Of a stretch of 64,000 nucleotides of DNA, positions 17,596 through 28,765 are shown piece after piece (within the stretch, counting starts at the first letter, position 1; each line of letters opens with the position of its first letter). A program made the translations under genes and the position numbers. Origin of the DNA: Bordetella genomosp. 5 (lineage in GTDB: Bacteria; Pseudomonadota; Gammaproteobacteria; Burkholderiales; Burkholderiaceae_B); contig NZ_NEVN01000004.1 of the NCBI RefSeq assembly GCF_002261475.1, positions 62,001 to 126,000 of the forward strand. The letters are read 5' to 3'. The notes beneath the pieces are model-generated. The model ran no database searches. It was not told where the DNA came from and saw only the letters and a list, made by a program, of their open reading frames with translations.

Positions 17596-20217
17596 ATGAA
17601 ATCCTCCGAGATTCGCCAGAAGTTCCTGCAATTCTTCCAGTCCAAGGGCCACACGATCGTTCCGTCGTCCTCGCTGGTGCCGGGTAACGACCCCACGCTG
17701 CTGTTCACCAACTCCGGGATGGTGCAGTTCAAGGACGTGTTCACCGGCAAGGAAACGCGTTCCTATAACCGTGCTACCTCGTCGCAGCGCAGCGTGCGCG
17801 CGGGCGGCAAGCACAACGACCTCGAAAACGTCGGCTATACCGCACGCCACCACACGTTCTTCGAGATGCTGGGCAACTTCAGCTTCGGCGACTATTTCAA
17901 GCGCGATGCGATCTTCTATGCCTGGGAATTGTTGACCACGGTCTACAAGCTGCCCGCCGAGAAGCTCTGGGTGACCGTCTACCAGGAAGACGACGAAGCC
18001 TACGACATCTGGGCCAAGGAAGTCGGCGTGCCCACCGAGCGCATCATCCGCATCGGGGATAACAAGGGCAGCCGATACGCATCGGACAACTTCTGGCAGA
18101 TGGGCGACACCGGTCCGTGCGGTCCGTGTACCGAGATTTTCTATGATCACGGCGCCGACATCTGGGGCGGCCCCCCGGGATCCCCCGAAGAAGACGGCGA
18201 CCGCTATATCGAAATCTGGAACCTCGTGTTCATGCAGTTCGAGCGCGACGCGGCCGGCAACATGACCCCGCTGCCCAAGCCCTGCGTCGATACCGGCATG
18301 GGCCTGGAGCGTATCGCCGCCGTGCTGCAGCACGTGCACTCGAACTACGAGATCGATCTCTTCCAGAAGCTGATCGCGGCCGCCGCGCGCGAAACCGGCA
18401 CGAACAACCTCGAAGACAATTCGCTCAAGGTCATCGCTGACCACATCCGCGCCTGCTCGTTCCTGATCGTCGACGGCGTGATTCCGAGTAACGAGGGCCG
18501 TGGCTACGTGCTGCGCCGCATCGTGCGCCGCGCGCTGCGTCATGGCTACAAGCTGGGCCAGACCAAGCCCTTCTTCCACCGTCTGGTGCCTGATCTCGTC
18601 CAGGAAATGGGCGAGGCCTATCCCGAACTCGCCAATATCGCCGAGCGCGTTGCCCAGGTGCTCAAGCAGGAAGAAGAGCGCTTCGGCGAGACCCTCGAAC
18701 ACGGCATGAAGATCCTCGACGTGGCCCTGGCCAACGTCAAGGCCGGCGGCCAGCTCGATGGCAATACGCTCTTCACGCTGTACGACACCTACGGTTTCCC
18801 AGTCGACCTCACCGCCGACATCTGTCGCGAGCGCGAGGTCGAGGTCGACATGGCCGGCTTCGAGTCCGCGATGGCGCGCCAGCGCGACCAGGCACGTGCC
18901 GCGGGCAAGTTCAAGATGGCCGAAGGCCTGAGCTACGAAGGCGCACAGACCCGCTTCGAGGGCTACGAACAGCTCGAACTGAGCGGCGTCGAAGTCACGG
19001 CGCTCTATGTCGACGGTACGCAGGTCGAGTTGGTTCAGGCTGGCCAGAACGCGGTCGTCGTGCTCGACGCGACGCCGTTCTACGCCGAGTCCGGCGGTCA
19101 GGTCGGTGATACCGGCCTGCTCGAAGCCGAGGGCGTGCGCTTTGCCGTTGCCGACACGCTCAAGATTCAACCGGGTGTGTTCGGCCATCATGGCGAGCTG
19201 GAGTCCGGCTCGCTCAAGGTGGGTGACAAGCTGCTGGCGCGCGTCGACGTCGTTCGTCGCGCGCGTACCGTGCGCAACCACTCCGCCACTCACCTGATGC
19301 ACAAGGCCCTGCGCGAAGTGCTGGGCTCGCACGTGCAGCAGCGTGGCTCGCTGGTCGATCCCGACAAAACCCGCTTCGACTTCGCGCAAGACGCGCCCAT
19401 GACCGCCGAGCAGATTGCGCGTGTCGAAGACATCGTCAACGCCGAAGTGCTGGCCAACCACTCCACCCGCTCGCAGGTCATGGCCTACGACGACGCGGTC
19501 AAGGGCGGCGCGATGGCGCTGTTCGGCGAAAAGTACGGCGATACGGTCCGCGTGCTCGACATCGGCTTCTCGCGCGAACTGTGCGGCGGCACGCACGTCG
19601 CGCGCACGGGCGATATCGGCCTGTTCAAGATCGTGTCCGAAGGCGGCGTGGCCGCCGGCGTGCGTCGCGTCGAGGCCATCACGGGCGACAACGCGCTGCG
19701 CTGGGTGCGCGAACAGAACGCGCTGCTCACCCGCGCCGCGGGCGTGCTGCGCAGCACCGTGGCTGACCTCCCGGACCGCATCGTGCAGGTGCAGGACCAG
19801 GTCAAGGCCCTCGAAAAAGACCTCGAGCAGGCTCGTGCCAAGCTGGCCGCGAGCGCCGGCAACGATCTCGCCGATCGTGCCACCGTCGAGGTCAAGGGGG
19901 TCAAAGTGCTGGCCGCGACCATCAACGATGTCGATCCCAAGGCACTGCGCGGCATGGTCGACAACCTGAAAGACAAGCTCAAGTCCGCGGTCGTGCTGCT
20001 GGCGACCGGCGCCGACGGCAAGATCAGCGTCGTGGGCGGTGTCACGTCCGACCTGACCGGTCGCGTCAAGGCGGGCGATCTGGTCGGCTTCGTGGCGTCG
20101 CAGGTCGGCGGCAAGGGCGGTGGCCGCCCCGACATGGCCATGGGCGGCGGTACCGATGTGGGCGCGTTGCCCGCGGCGGTCGCCGGTGTCCAGAAGTGGG
20201 TCGAAGAGCGTCTCTGA
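17596..20217 (+). CDS. alaS: Alanyl-tRNA synthetase
   Basis: An 873-residue class II aminoacyl-tRNA synthetase of normal AlaRS length. The N-terminal catalytic core starts [21 protein letters not shown] and contains motif 2 around [20 protein letters not shown]. The editing domain has the HxxxH zinc motif ([11 protein letters not shown]) and the CGGTH motif. The C-Ala domain ends with [12 protein letters not shown]. It charges tRNA-Ala and hydrolyses mischarged Ser/Gly. Its TGA overlaps the ATG of the tusA-like gene, so the two are translationally coupled. Confidence 0.98.
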   Translation: MKSSEIRQKFLQFFQSKGHTIVPSSSLVPGNDPTLLFTNSGMVQFKDVFTGKETRSYNRATSSQRSVRAGGKHNDLENVGYTARHHTFFEMLGNFSFGDYFKRDAIFYAWELLTTVYKLPAEKLWVTVYQEDDEAYDIWAKEVGVPTERIIRIGDNKGSRYASDNFWQMGDTGPCGPCTEIFYDHGADIWGGPPGSPEEDGDRYIEIWNLVFMQFERDAAGNMTPLPKPCVDTGMGLERIAAVLQHVHSNYEIDLFQKLIAAAARETGTNNLEDNSLKVIADHIRACSFLIVDGVIPSNEGRGYVLRRIVRRALRHGYKLGQTKPFFHRLVPDLVQEMGEAYPELANIAERVAQVLKQEEERFGETLEHGMKILDVALANVKAGGQLDGNTLFTLYDTYGFPVDLTADICREREVEVDMAGFESAMARQRDQARAAGKFKMAEGLSYEGAQTRFEGYEQLELSGVEVTALYVDGTQVELVQAGQNAVVVLDATPFYAESGGQVGDTGLLEAEGVRFAVADTLKIQPGVFGHHGELESGSLKVGDKLLARVDVVRRARTVRNHSATHLMHKALREVLGSHVQQRGSLVDPDKTRFDFAQDAPMTAEQIARVEDIVNAEVLANHSTRSQVMAYDDAVKGGAMALFGEKYGDTVRVLDIGFSRELCGGTHVARTGDIGLFKIVSEGGVAAGVRRVEAITGDNALRWVREQNALLTRAAGVLRSTVADLPDRIVQVQDQVKALEKDLEQARAKLAASAGNDLADRATVEVKGVKVLAATINDVDPKALRGMVDNLKDKLKSAVVLLATGADGKISVVGGVTSDLTGRVKAGDLVGFVASQVGGKGGGRPDMAMGGGTDVGALPAAVAGVQKWVEERL

Positions 20218-20474
20218 TGAGCGATCAACACGCTGCCACGCAGCGGCCCGAGTTCGCACTGGAGGTCGATGCCAGCGGCCTGACCTGCCCGCTGCCCATC
20301 CTGCGTGCCAAGAAAGCCCTGGCCCAGATGGAAAGCGGTCAGGTGCTGCATGTCATCACCACCGATCCCAAGGCCACGCGGGATTTCCAGGCCTTCGCCA
20401 CGCAGACCGGCAACGCGCTGGTGGCGCAGCTCACCGAAGGCGATAGCGCGCATCACTATCTGCGCCGTCGCTGA
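20217..20474 (+). CDS. TusA/SirA-family sulfurtransferase
   Basis: An 85-residue protein with the diagnostic CPxP motif LTCPLPILRAKKAL; Cys24 carries the persulfide. TusA-family proteins relay sulfur for tRNA thiolation and other pathways. The ATG overlaps the alaS stop (TGATGA), suggesting coupled production, which would fit a tRNA-linked role, though that is inference. A strong terminator follows at 20513-20552. Paralogues such as YeeD/YedF share the motif, so the exact subgroup is not certain. Confidence 0.9.
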   Translation: MSDQHAATQRPEFALEVDASGLTCPLPILRAKKALAQMESGQVLHVITTDPKATRDFQAFATQTGNALVAQLTEGDSAHHYLRRR

Positions 20475-20512
20475 CGGCCTGGGCCGCGCCCGCTGGGCGT
20501 GCCGGTGCACCC

Positions 20513-20552
20513 ATCCCCGAATGCCGTCGACCGGCCTTCGGGGATTTTCTTT
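20513..20552 (+). terminator. Terminator after the alaS-tusA unit
   Basis: ATCCCCGAA (20513-20521) pairs with TTCGGGGAT (20537-20545). The intervening 15 bases can form an inner GCC/GGC pairing, and TTTTCTTT follows. Confidence 0.85.
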
Positions 20553-21118
20553 GGCGCGTGCCTTTCAGTTGGGTTGTGGCGATCGGATAGGGCGTAGCGG
20601 CCTGGCGTTGGAGCGCGCCGGCGCAATCACCGACCCGGCCACGGCCCGCGTGAAACAACGTTCTGAGACATGACACACTCCTTTTGAATGCGGCCATGGG
20701 CCGGGACGGTGTATGCTTGCGTCTTGCCGTTGATGGTGAAACGTGGCGAGCCCGGACTCCGGGCCATCACTGCCACGCCGAGCGTCCCGGGGAGGTCTTC
20801 CCGTGCTGTTCGCATCGCGGTCCGGTCGATCCCCGGTTGCCTCGTCATTGCGGCCCCGGTTTTTCAACCGATTTTTAGCCGTTCTGAACCCGCAAACGCG
20901 CGGCAGTTCTTCCCGCGGACCGGCGCTGCCGGCCACACCCGAGACTACCCCGCGTGCCGCCATTGCCACACTCCACCGAGTCCGAGCATATGTTGCTTCG
21001 TGGCATAACGGCACAACATCATGGGCGCCCACCGCAAAAAACGGCGGGGCATTTGCCATGGTGTTCAATAGGGTGCTAGAATTTCCCGTTTTTCCACAAC
21101 TAATTCAAGGGATTACCT
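20553..21118. other. Intergenic region with no convincing gene before rpsP
   Basis: About 560 bases without a credible coding frame. The right end carries the rpsP promoter (21053-21082). On the minus strand, around 20740-20790, a short frame reads RFTINGKTQAYTVPA. This resembles the first 15 residues of small [2Fe-2S] subunits of molybdenum hydroxylases, then degenerates, so it could be a gene remnant. The similarity is too short to call a pseudogene. Confidence 0.5.
21053..21082 (+). promoter_or_regulatory. Promoter of the rpsP-rimM-trmD operon
   Basis: TTGCCA (21053-21058) and TAGAAT (21077-21082) with an 18-base spacer, 36 bases before the rpsP ATG. Confidence 0.7.
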
Positions 21119-21379
21119 ATGCTGGTGATTCGTCTGGCCCGTGGCGGCTCCAAGAAGCGTCCGTTCTACAACCTGGTTGCTACCGATTCGCGCAACCGTC
21201 GCGACGGCCGCTTTGTCGAGCGCGTGGGTTTCTACAACCCGGTTGGCTCCGAAGGCACCGAAAACCTGCGCATCGCGCTGGATCGTGTCAAGTACTGGAC
21301 CGACAACGGCGCGCAACTGTCGCCCGCCGTCGAGCGTCTGGTCAAAGACTACTCGGCCAAGGTTTCGGCTGCTGCCTAA
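21119..21379 (+). CDS. rpsP: 30S ribosomal protein S16
   Basis: An 86-residue S16 with the canonical start [25 protein letters not shown]. It stabilises the 5' and central domains of 16S rRNA. AAGG lies upstream of the ATG at 21119. It heads the conserved rpsP-rimM-trmD order; rplS is not present immediately after trmD here. Confidence 0.98.
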   Translation: MLVIRLARGGSKKRPFYNLVATDSRNRRDGRFVERVGFYNPVGSEGTENLRIALDRVKYWTDNGAQLSPAVERLVKDYSAKVSAAA

Positions 21380-21643
21380 GCTTTGCCTCTCGCGGGTCCG
21401 TCTGGCACGCGTGCCATGACATGCCCGGTGGCCGGCGCTCACGCGTTACACCGGGCCAGGAAGCAGTGACACCTCCGAATCAACGCCGCGTTCATCGCGC
21501 ACGGTGGGTTCCAGCCCGAGTCATCCCGGCCTTCAAGGCAGGGGTTGCCGGGGCTGATTCGGTTTGGGCAGATCCTGCTGCCTCCCGCGAGTCTGGTTCG
21601 CGCCTGGCGCGAGCCCTCCAACCACATTTTTTGCACACGACCC

Positions 21644-22270
21644 ATGTCTGATGCTGTCCGCTCCAAAGCGGCGCCCGAAGACCTGGTCGAACTGGGTCGC
21701 ATCACCGCGGCCTACGGTGTCAAGGGTTGGGTCAAGGTGCAGCCGCACTCGGCACAGGCCGATGTGTTGCGCACCCAGTCTCAGTGGTGGTTGACTCGCC
21801 CCGCGCCGCAAGCGGCTCGGGGCGTTGTCGCGTCCGTACCCGTCGCAATCAAAGTGCTGCAGGCACGTGTCCATAGTGGCACGGTCGTCGCACAGCTCGA
21901 CGGTGTAGCCGATCGTGATCAGGCGGAAGCCTTGCGCGGTCATGTCGTGTCGGTGGCGCGTAGCGCCTTTCCGGCCGCGGGCGACGACGAATACTACTGG
22001 GTCGACCTGATCGGATGCGCGCTCTATACCGACGCGCCTGGCACTCGCACGCTGATCGGCGTGGTCGACGGGGTATTCGATAACGGCGCCCATGCCATTC
22101 TGCAGGTCCATCGTCAGCGCCAGGCGGCGCCGGACGCACCGGTCGAGCCCGTGCTCGACGCCAAGGGTCGTCCCGCCGAAGTCCTGGTGCCGTTCGTTCG
22201 GGCCCATGTTCATCACGTCGATCTGACCGCCCGCGTCATCGACAGCGATTGGCCGCTGGAAGACGACTGA
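21644..22270 (+). CDS. rimM: 16S rRNA processing protein RimM
   Basis: A 208-residue RimM. The N-terminal barrel begins [23 protein letters not shown], and the C-terminal PRC-barrel has [13 protein letters not shown] and the ending [14 protein letters not shown]. It binds S19 and helps mature the 30S head. The ATG at 21644 was chosen because the family homology starts soon after it; 264 bases separate it from rpsP. Its stop overlaps the trmD ATG by one base (TGATG). Confidence 0.96.
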   Translation: MSDAVRSKAAPEDLVELGRITAAYGVKGWVKVQPHSAQADVLRTQSQWWLTRPAPQAARGVVASVPVAIKVLQARVHSGTVVAQLDGVADRDQAEALRGHVVSVARSAFPAAGDDEYYWVDLIGCALYTDAPGTRTLIGVVDGVFDNGAHAILQVHRQRQAAPDAPVEPVLDAKGRPAEVLVPFVRAHVHHVDLTARVIDSDWPLEDD

Positions 22271-23079
22271 TGCGTTTCGACGTCATCACCCTGTTCCCCG
22301 AAACGTTCGCCGTCGTTCGCGATCAAGGCGTGACCGGTCGTGCGCACGGGCAGGGGATCTGGTCTCTGCACACCTGGAATCCGCGCGATTTCACATCGGA
22401 CGCCCATCGCACCGTCGATGATCGTCCGTATGGTGGCGGGCCGGGGATGGTGATGCTGGCCGCGCCGCTCGAGGCCGCGGTCGAGGCCGCGCAGCGCGGC
22501 CGCGAGGCCGAGGGGCTGCCGCGCGCGCCGGTCGCGCTGCTCGCGCCCGTGGGCCGGCGCTACGATCAGGCGGCGGCGCTGGGGCTGGCCGGCTCCACCG
22601 GGCTGATTCTGATCTGTGGCCGCTACGAAGGGCTGGATCAGCGCTTCATCGACCGCTGCGTCACGCTCGAAATCTCGCTCGGCGACTTCGTGTTGTCGGG
22701 TGGCGAGATCGCCGCGCTGGCGGTCATCGATGCGGCCGTGCGGCTCGTGCCGGGCGTGCTCAACGATGGCGATTCGGCGCTCCAGGATTCCTTCAACGAC
22801 ACGCTGTCGGGCCTGCTGGACAGCCCGCACTACACGCGCCCGGAAGTCTATGAGGGTGTCGCGGTGCCGGCCGAACTCAAGAGCGGCAATCATGCGCTCA
22901 TCGCACGCTGGCGGCGCGATCAATCGCTACGACTCACGCTGCAACGGCGTCCCGAGTTGATCGATCGCGCACGGGAGCAGGGCTGGCTCGACCATGCCGA
23001 CGAAGTGCGGCTGGCCGAGCTCCAGGGCCTGCCGCCGCCCGAGGCGCCGCGCAAGCGGCGGCGCGGCAAGGCCGGCTGA
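22270..23079 (+). CDS. trmD: tRNA (guanine-N1-)-methyltransferase TrmD
   Basis: A 269-residue SPOUT methyltransferase that makes m1G37 in tRNAs. The start is [13 protein letters not shown]. The trefoil-knot SAM site includes [15 protein letters not shown] and [21 protein letters not shown], and the tRNA-binding part includes [10 protein letters not shown]. Coupled to rimM by the TGATG overlap. The C-terminus has a basic tail (KRRRGKAG). It converges on the minus-strand gene that ends at 23132. Confidence 0.98.
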   Translation: MRFDVITLFPETFAVVRDQGVTGRAHGQGIWSLHTWNPRDFTSDAHRTVDDRPYGGGPGMVMLAAPLEAAVEAAQRGREAEGLPRAPVALLAPVGRRYDQAAALGLAGSTGLILICGRYEGLDQRFIDRCVTLEISLGDFVLSGGEIAALAVIDAAVRLVPGVLNDGDSALQDSFNDTLSGLLDSPHYTRPEVYEGVAVPAELKSGNHALIARWRRDQSLRLTLQRRPELIDRAREQGWLDHADEVRLAELQGLPPPEAPRKRRRGKAG

Positions 23080-23131
23080 GGCGCTGATCGTTCAGCGCTG
23101 CCGGGTCTTGCCTGCCGCGCGACCCGCTGCT

Positions 23132-23512
23132 TCAGCGTGCGCCCGACATCGCCTTCAGTTGCGCGCACATCTTTTCCTTGTCGGCGGCGCTCATCGTGCC
23201 GAGTTTGGTCTTCGTGTCGTCATAGCTCGTCTTGAACGACTTGTCGAAGTCGGCGGCCGACATGCCCTGGCTGGCGGTGGCCGTCTTCTGCTGCTGCTTC
23301 ATCTGTTCGAGTTGCGCGCTGGTGTAGGCGTTGCAGGCTTCGGCCGCGGCGTGCATCTGGCCGCTCAGGGCGGCCAGATTGGGCATTCCCTGTTGGCCCG
23401 GCATCGGTTGCTGCGCGGTGGCGGCGCCGCCCGCAAGCGCGAATGCGGCGGCGCTCATGACGGCGGCGGTCTTGATGTGGGAGAAGGCGCGGACTTGCGA
23501 GAGGATCGGCAT
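23132..23512 (-). CDS. Exported hypothetical protein
   Basis: A 126-residue protein with a signal peptide (MSAAAFALAGGAATA|QQP; cleavage near residue 33). A Gln/Met-rich mature part follows, predicted mostly alpha-helical (LSGQMHAAAEACNAYTSAQLEQMKQQQ). A Cys in EACNAY and another in KMCAQL could form a disulfide. I do not recognise the family; it is likely periplasmic. An inner ATG (MSAAAF) could be the true start. The promoter was not identified. Confidence 0.7.
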   Translation of the reverse strand: MPILSQVRAFSHIKTAAVMSAAAFALAGGAATAQQPMPGQQGMPNLAALSGQMHAAAEACNAYTSAQLEQMKQQQKTATASQGMSAADFDKSFKTSYDDTKTKLGTMSAADKEKMCAQLKAMSGAR

Positions 23513-23821
23513 TTCAGGTCTCCAACGTGATGGGAACGGCTGCCGGATCCACGGTCGCCGTTCCTGGCGTTGTTGTGGGGCAGCCAGCAAGGAGTGCGAT
23601 GCGGGGTCATGGCCGGCGCTACTGCCTCGGCCATCCTGCCCCCGCTTCGCCCTCCACCAGCTCAGCCGGGCCCGACCCGGCTGTGCGCTGCGCAACGCAG
23701 CGGGGAAAATATGCCCCGTTTGTGCCGTGAGGCCCGGATACCCTTGCAACAGCCTGTATCGCGCCCGGACGCTCTGGCAGTGAGGCGCTGGCACAAACCT
23801 TTACGTTCGCCGGGCCGAGGC
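23513..23821. other. Intergenic region between valS and the exported hypothetical gene
   Basis: About 310 bases with no supported gene; frames on the plus strand here are low quality. The valS terminator adjoins it on the right. Confidence 0.5.
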
Positions 23822-23850
23822 AAAAAAAAACCGGCCCCACTCGGGGCCGG
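23822..23850 (-). terminator. Rho-independent terminator of valS
   Basis: Read on the minus strand: CCGGCCCC (23850-23843), GAGT loop, GGGGCCGG (23838-23831), then nine T residues (23830-23822). Confidence 0.92.
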
Positions 23851-23879
23851 TCTATCAGTGCGCGGGGAGGGCCGAGGGC

Positions 23880-26768
23880 TCAGCCGCCCAGCTTGGCGCG
23901 CTGATCGCGCACCTTGCCCAGCGTTTCGTTGAACTGCGCGACGCGCGCCTTCTCCTGCTCGACCACGGCGGCGGGCGCGCGTTCGACGAAGCTGGCGTTC
24001 CCGAGCTTGCCGTTGGCCTTGGCGATTTCGCCCTCGAGGCGCGCGATCTCCTTGTCCAGGCGCACGCGTTCGGCCGCCACGTCGATCTCCACGTGCAGCA
24101 TGAGGTGGGCATTGCCCACCACCTGCACGGGCGCGCCGGCGTCGGGCAGGCTGTCGACCACGTCGACCTGGCTCAGCTTGGCCAGCGCGGCCAGATAGGG
24201 CGCATTGCGCTTGAGTACCGCGGCATCCCCCTGGGCGATGAGCGGCACGCGCTGGGCGGGCGACAGGTTCATTTCGCCACGCAGCGCGCGCACGGCCTCG
24301 ATCTGCGCCTTGAGTTGGGCGACTTCGGCCTCGGCATCCTTGTCGATCGCCGCCGGGTTGGCGCGCGGATAGGGCTGCACGCTCACGCTGCCGGCCTGAC
24401 CCGCCTCGCGCTTGCCGGCCACGACCGACACCTTCTGCCAGAGCTCTTCCGTGATGAACGGAATGATCGGGTGTGCCAGGCGCAGCACGACCTCCAGCAC
24501 GCGGATCAGCGTGCGGCGGGTGCCCAACTGCTGGGCGGGCGTGCCGTTCTGGATCTGCACCTTGGCCAGTTCGACGTACCAGTCGCAGTACTCGTCCCAC
24601 ACGAAGCGGTACAGCGCGTTGGCCACGTTGTCGAAGCGGTAGTCGGCAAAGCCGCGTTCCACTTCGGCTTCGAGTGCCTGCATCTGGCTCACGATCCACT
24701 TGTCGGCGAACGACAGTTCACCGGTCTCGTTGCCGTGCAGCGCGTGCCCTTCCGTGTTCATGAGCACGAAGCGCGTCGCGTTCCAGAGCTTGTTGCAGAA
24801 GTTGCGGTAGCCTTCGCAACGCTTGAGGTCGAAGTTGATGTTGCGACCCAGCGTGGCGTATGCCGACATCGTGAAGCGCAGCGCGTCGGTGCCGAAGGCG
24901 GGGATGCCATCCGGGTATTGGCGGCGCGTGGCTTTCTCGATCGTGCCGGCCTGCTTCGGATTCATCAGGCCGAACGTGCGCTTGGCCACCAGCGAGTCCA
25001 GATCGATGCCGTCGATGAGGTCGACCGGGTCGAGCGTGTTGCCCTTGGACTTACTCATCTTCTGGCCGTCGGCATCACGGATGAGGCCGTGCACGTACAC
25101 GTGCTTGAACGGAATGCTGCCGGTCATGTGCATGGTCATCATGACCATCCGCGCGACCCAGAAAAAGATGATGTCGAAGCCCGTGACGAGCACGCTGGAG
25201 GGCAGGTAGCGCGCCAGATCCGGCGTCTTTTCAGGCCAGCCCAGCGTGGTGAAGGGCACGAGCGCCGACGAGAACCAGGTGTCGAGCACGTCGGGGTCGC
25301 GGTTGAGCGGACCCGTCACGCCGGCGGCGCGCGCCTGCTCGAGCGCCTCTTCTTCGGAGTGCGCCACGAACACCTGACCGTCTTCGGAGAACCAGGCCGG
25401 AATCTGGTGGCCCCACCAGAGTTGACGCGAGATGCACCAGTCCTGGATGTTGTTGAGCCACTGGTTGTAGATCGTGGTCCAGTTGTCCGGGTAGAAGGTG
25501 ATGCGGCCGTCGGCCACGGCGTCGAGCGCCACTTCGGTGATGCTCTTGCCCGGATTGATCGCGCCTTCGGGCGCGGGCTTGCTCATCGCCACGAACCATT
25601 GGTCGGTGAGCATGGGCTCCAGCACCACGCCCGTGCGGTCGCCGCGAGGCTGCATCATCTTGTGCGGTTCGACGCGCACCAGATAGCCGTCGGTTTCGAG
25701 CTGAGCAACCACGGCCTTGCGGGCCTCGTAGCGCTCCATGCCCTGAAACTGCGCCGGGCCGTTTTCGTTGATGTGCGCGTCGAGCGTGAAGATCACGATC
25801 AGCGGCAGGTCGTGGCGCAGGGCGCAGGCGTAGTCATTGAAGTCGTGGGCGCCGGTGATCTTCACGCAGCCCGTGCCGAACTCGGGATCGACGAAGTCGT
25901 CGGCGATGATCGGGATGTTGCGATCGCACAGCGGCAGCTCGACCAGCTTGCCCACCAGGTGCTTGTAGCGCGCATCGTCGGGGTGCACGCACAGCGCGCC
26001 GTCGGCCAGCATGGTCTCGGGACGGGTGGTGGCGATGGTCAGGCCGCGCAGCGTGACGGTATTGCCTTCCTTGTCCACGATGGTTTGCGGCCCGTCGACG
26101 AACGGGTACTCGATGTGCCACATGAAGCCGTCGGTTTCTTCCGACTGCACTTCGAGGTCGGACACGGCCGTCAGCAGCTTGGGATCCCAGTTGACCAGCC
26201 GCTTGCCGCGGTAGATCAGGCCCTGGCGGTACATGTGCACGAAAGTCTGGACCACGCCGCGCGACATGCGGTCGTCCATCGTGAAGTATTCGCGCGGCCA
26301 GTCGGCCGATGCGCCCAGGCGGCGCACCTGGCTGGTGATGGTGTTGCCGGATTGCTCCTTCCACTCCCAGACCTTCTCGGTGAAGGCGTCGCGGCCCAGA
26401 TCGTGCCGCGACACGCCCTTGGCGTCGAGCTGGCGCTCCACCACGATCTGCGTGGCGATGCCGGCGTGGTCCGTGCCCGGGATGAAGACGGTGTCATCGC
26501 CGCTCATGCGGCGATAGCGGATCAGGCCGTCCATGATGGTCTGATTGAAGGCGTGACCCATGTGCAGGGTGCCCGTCACGTTCGGCGGCGGGAACTGGAT
26601 GCAGTAAGGCTGGCTATCCGCCCCCGTTTCTACGTGGCGGCCCGCCTCGAAATAGCCCCGTTTTACCCATTCGTCGTACCAGCGCGATTCGATCTCGGCG
26701 GGTTCGAAGCTTTTGGACAGTTCGGGAGTGTCGTTCGGGGAAGAATTCGGGTCGGCAGCTTGGGTCAT
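23880..26768 (-). CDS. valS: Valyl-tRNA synthetase
   Basis: A 962-residue class I aminoacyl-tRNA synthetase. The HIGH-type motif is TLHMGHAF near residue 65, the KMSKS motif is [10 protein letters not shown] near residue 566, and the CP1 editing domain lies between them. The tRNA-binding anticodon domain follows, and a C-terminal coiled-coil arm ([20 protein letters not shown]) ends the protein. All are standard for ValRS. It is divergent from ndk. Confidence 0.98.
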   Translation of the reverse strand: MTQAADPNSSPNDTPELSKSFEPAEIESRWYDEWVKRGYFEAGRHVETGADSQPYCIQFPPPNVTGTLHMGHAFNQTIMDGLIRYRRMSGDDTVFIPGTDHAGIATQIVVERQLDAKGVSRHDLGRDAFTEKVWEWKEQSGNTITSQVRRLGASADWPREYFTMDDRMSRGVVQTFVHMYRQGLIYRGKRLVNWDPKLLTAVSDLEVQSEETDGFMWHIEYPFVDGPQTIVDKEGNTVTLRGLTIATTRPETMLADGALCVHPDDARYKHLVGKLVELPLCDRNIPIIADDFVDPEFGTGCVKITGAHDFNDYACALRHDLPLIVIFTLDAHINENGPAQFQGMERYEARKAVVAQLETDGYLVRVEPHKMMQPRGDRTGVVLEPMLTDQWFVAMSKPAPEGAINPGKSITEVALDAVADGRITFYPDNWTTIYNQWLNNIQDWCISRQLWWGHQIPAWFSEDGQVFVAHSEEEALEQARAAGVTGPLNRDPDVLDTWFSSALVPFTTLGWPEKTPDLARYLPSSVLVTGFDIIFFWVARMVMMTMHMTGSIPFKHVYVHGLIRDADGQKMSKSKGNTLDPVDLIDGIDLDSLVAKRTFGLMNPKQAGTIEKATRRQYPDGIPAFGTDALRFTMSAYATLGRNINFDLKRCEGYRNFCNKLWNATRFVLMNTEGHALHGNETGELSFADKWIVSQMQALEAEVERGFADYRFDNVANALYRFVWDEYCDWYVELAKVQIQNGTPAQQLGTRRTLIRVLEVVLRLAHPIIPFITEELWQKVSVVAGKREAGQAGSVSVQPYPRANPAAIDKDAEAEVAQLKAQIEAVRALRGEMNLSPAQRVPLIAQGDAAVLKRNAPYLAALAKLSQVDVVDSLPDAGAPVQVVGNAHLMLHVEIDVAAERVRLDKEIARLEGEIAKANGKLGNASFVERAPAAVVEQEKARVAQFNETLGKVRDQRAKLGG

Positions 26769-27153
26769 TACTCAGTTCCGGCAAACAGGGGCCCGACCAT
26801 ACTGGCGGTCGAGCAAACCATCGATTTTAAGATGTAATGCGGTCGTGTCGGCGTGTTAGAATGCCGGGTTACTGTAAACCTTTTAGAAGTCTCTGTTTTT
26901 ATTGAGGAATTCTGATTGGTTGCCAGTGCCGAATCCTGGTTCTGACGTTCGGGCCGGTGCTGAGGTGCGTGCCCGTGGGCACGTCCTTGGGGGCGCGCCA
27001 GCATGCAACCGAGGCGCGCGCCGGCAGGCTCGCCACCCCCAAACACAGTTCCCCCAGGCCGTCATGTCGGTCGCGGCCGCGCAGAACTCTCCGCGCGGCC
27101 GGGCGTCAAACCCTATTGAAAATCTGTCGTCAAGTCAGTCTTTTGGAGTTCTC
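26769..27153. other. Divergent valS/ndk intergenic region
   Basis: A 385-base gap without a credible gene. It holds a -10-like TAGAAT at 26858-26863 (plus strand, no good -35) and a perfect 7-bp inverted repeat CGTGCCC/GGGCACG (26968-26983). The frame running into ndk is open, but the ndk start is fixed by homology at 27154. Confidence 0.5.
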
Positions 27154-27579
27154 ATGTCCATTGAACGCACCCTCTCGATCATCAAGCCCGACGCCGTCGC
27201 CAAGAACGCCATCGGTCAGATCGTTGCCCGTTTCGAGCAAGCCGGCCTGAAGGTCGTCGCTGCCCGTCTGCAACAACTGTCGCGCGCCGACGCCGAGCGT
27301 TTCTACGCCGTGCACGCCGAGCGCCCCTTCTTCAAGGACCTGGTCGATTTCATGATCTCGGGCCCCGTGTTCGTGCAAGCCCTCGAAGGTGAAGGCGCCA
27401 TCGCCAAGAACCGGGACCTGATGGGCGCGACCGATCCCAAGAAGGCTGCCCCGGGCACCATCCGCGCCGACTTCGCCGAAAGCATCGACGCCAACGCCGT
27501 GCACGGTTCGGACGCTCCCGAAACCGCCGCCGTCGAAATCGCTTTCTTCTTCCCCGAAATCAACATCCACAGCCGTTGA
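27154..27579 (+). CDS. ndk: Nucleoside diphosphate kinase
   Basis: A 141-residue Ndk that transfers phosphate from NTPs to NDPs through a phospho-histidine. The catalytic His is in [15 protein letters not shown] (about residue 117), and the start [18 protein letters not shown] is canonical. TTGGAG precedes the ATG at 27154. It begins the run ndk-rlmN-rodZ-like-ispG-hisS-yfgM-bamB-der-hisC on one strand with short gaps. Confidence 0.98.
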   Translation: MSIERTLSIIKPDAVAKNAIGQIVARFEQAGLKVVAARLQQLSRADAERFYAVHAERPFFKDLVDFMISGPVFVQALEGEGAIAKNRDLMGATDPKKAAPGTIRADFAESIDANAVHGSDAPETAAVEIAFFFPEINIHSR

Positions 27580-27613
27580 TCACGGGTCTGGCTTTTCTGT
27601 CTGTCTTTGCGTC

Positions 27614-28765
27614 ATGAGCACTGTCGAACGAATCAATCTGCTGGGCATGGATGCCGGCGCCCTGGCCGACCTGGTCGGCAAGTGGGGCGGCAAGCCTTTT
27701 CGCGCACGCCAGCTGCAGCGCTGGATTCACCAGCGCGGCGCCGATTCGTTCGACGCCATGACCGATCTCGCCCGTGATTTTCGCGGGCAGCTGGCCCAGA
27801 ACTGCCTGATCGAAGCGCTGCCGGTCGCGACCGAGCAGCGCTCCGTCGACGGCACACGCAAGTGGCTGTTCGATGTGGGGCAGGGCAATGCCATCGAAAC
27901 CGTCTTCATCCCCGAAGACGACCGCGGCACGCTGTGCATCTCCAGCCAGGCCGGCTGCGTGGTGAACTGCCGCTTCTGTTCGACGGGCCATCAAGGTTTC
28001 AACCGCAATCTGCGCACCGACGAAATCATCGGTCAGCTGTGGCATGCCAAGCGTGCCGTCGAAGCCGATATCGGCTCCGCGCGCCTGGCCAGTGCCAAGG
28101 CTTCCGAAGATACCCGCGTCATCAGCAACGTCGTGATGATGGGCATGGGCGAGCCGCTGCTCAACTACGACCAGGTCTTGCCCGCGCTGCGTCTCATGCT
28201 CGACGACAACGCTTATGGTCTGTCGCGCCGACGCGTCACGGTGTCCACCTCGGGTGTCGTGCCCATGATGGACCGGCTCTCGCAGGATTGCCCGGTGGCG
28301 CTGGCCGTCTCGCTGCACGCGCCCAACGACGCGCTGCGCGACGAGCTCGTGCCGCTCAACAAGAAATACCCCCTCGCTGAATTGCTCGCCGCCTGCAATC
28401 GATATCTCGAGCATGCGCCGCGCGATTTCATCACGTTCGAATACTGCATGCTGGATGGCGTCAACGACACCGACCAGCACGCCAAGGAACTGATCCAGGT
28501 GGCGCGCCAGGTGCGTTGCAAGCTCAACCTGATTCCGTTCAACCCGTTCCCGGCGTCCGGCCTGAAGCGCTCGCCGTCGGCCCGGGTCAAGGTTTTCGCC
28601 CAGCGTCTGATGGACGCGGGCATCATCACCACCGTGCGCAAGACGCGCGGTGACGACATCGACGCCGCCTGTGGCCAGTTGGCCGGCGAAGTCAAGGATC
28701 GCACGCGTATCACCGAGCGCAACGCTGCCGCTCGGTCCATTCCCATCCGACAGGTGCCAGCATGA
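27614..28765 (+). CDS. rlmN: 23S rRNA/tRNA (adenine-C2)-methyltransferase RlmN
   Basis: A 383-residue radical SAM enzyme that makes m2A2503 in 23S rRNA and m2A37 in tRNA. The cluster motif is [23 protein letters not shown] follows, and the catalytic C-terminal Cys is in [17 protein letters not shown]. It overlaps the rodZ-like gene by 4 bases (ATGA). Confidence 0.97.
   Translation: MSTVERINLLGMDAGALADLVGKWGGKPFRARQLQRWIHQRGADSFDAMTDLARDFRGQLAQNCLIEALPVATEQRSVDGTRKWLFDVGQGNAIETVFIPEDDRGTLCISSQAGCVVNCRFCSTGHQGFNRNLRTDEIIGQLWHAKRAVEADIGSARLASAKASEDTRVISNVVMMGMGEPLLNYDQVLPALRLMLDDNAYGLSRRRVTVSTSGVVPMMDRLSQDCPVALAVSLHAPNDALRDELVPLNKKYPLAELLAACNRYLEHAPRDFITFEYCMLDGVNDTDQHAKELIQVARQVRCKLNLIPFNPFPASGLKRSPSARVKVFAQRLMDAGIITTVRKTRGDDIDAACGQLAGEVKDRTRITERNAAARSIPIRQVPA

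Noticed and set aside
17587-20259. An 890-codon minus-strand frame opposite alaS
   Set aside because: It is an antisense shadow of alaS without motifs or a ribosome-binding site.
20565-21068. A 167-residue minus-strand frame before rpsP
   Set aside because: Atypical composition, no motifs, and it overlaps the rpsP promoter.
24093-26837. A 914-codon plus-strand frame opposite valS
   Set aside because: It mirrors the codon structure of valS and has no recognisable domain.
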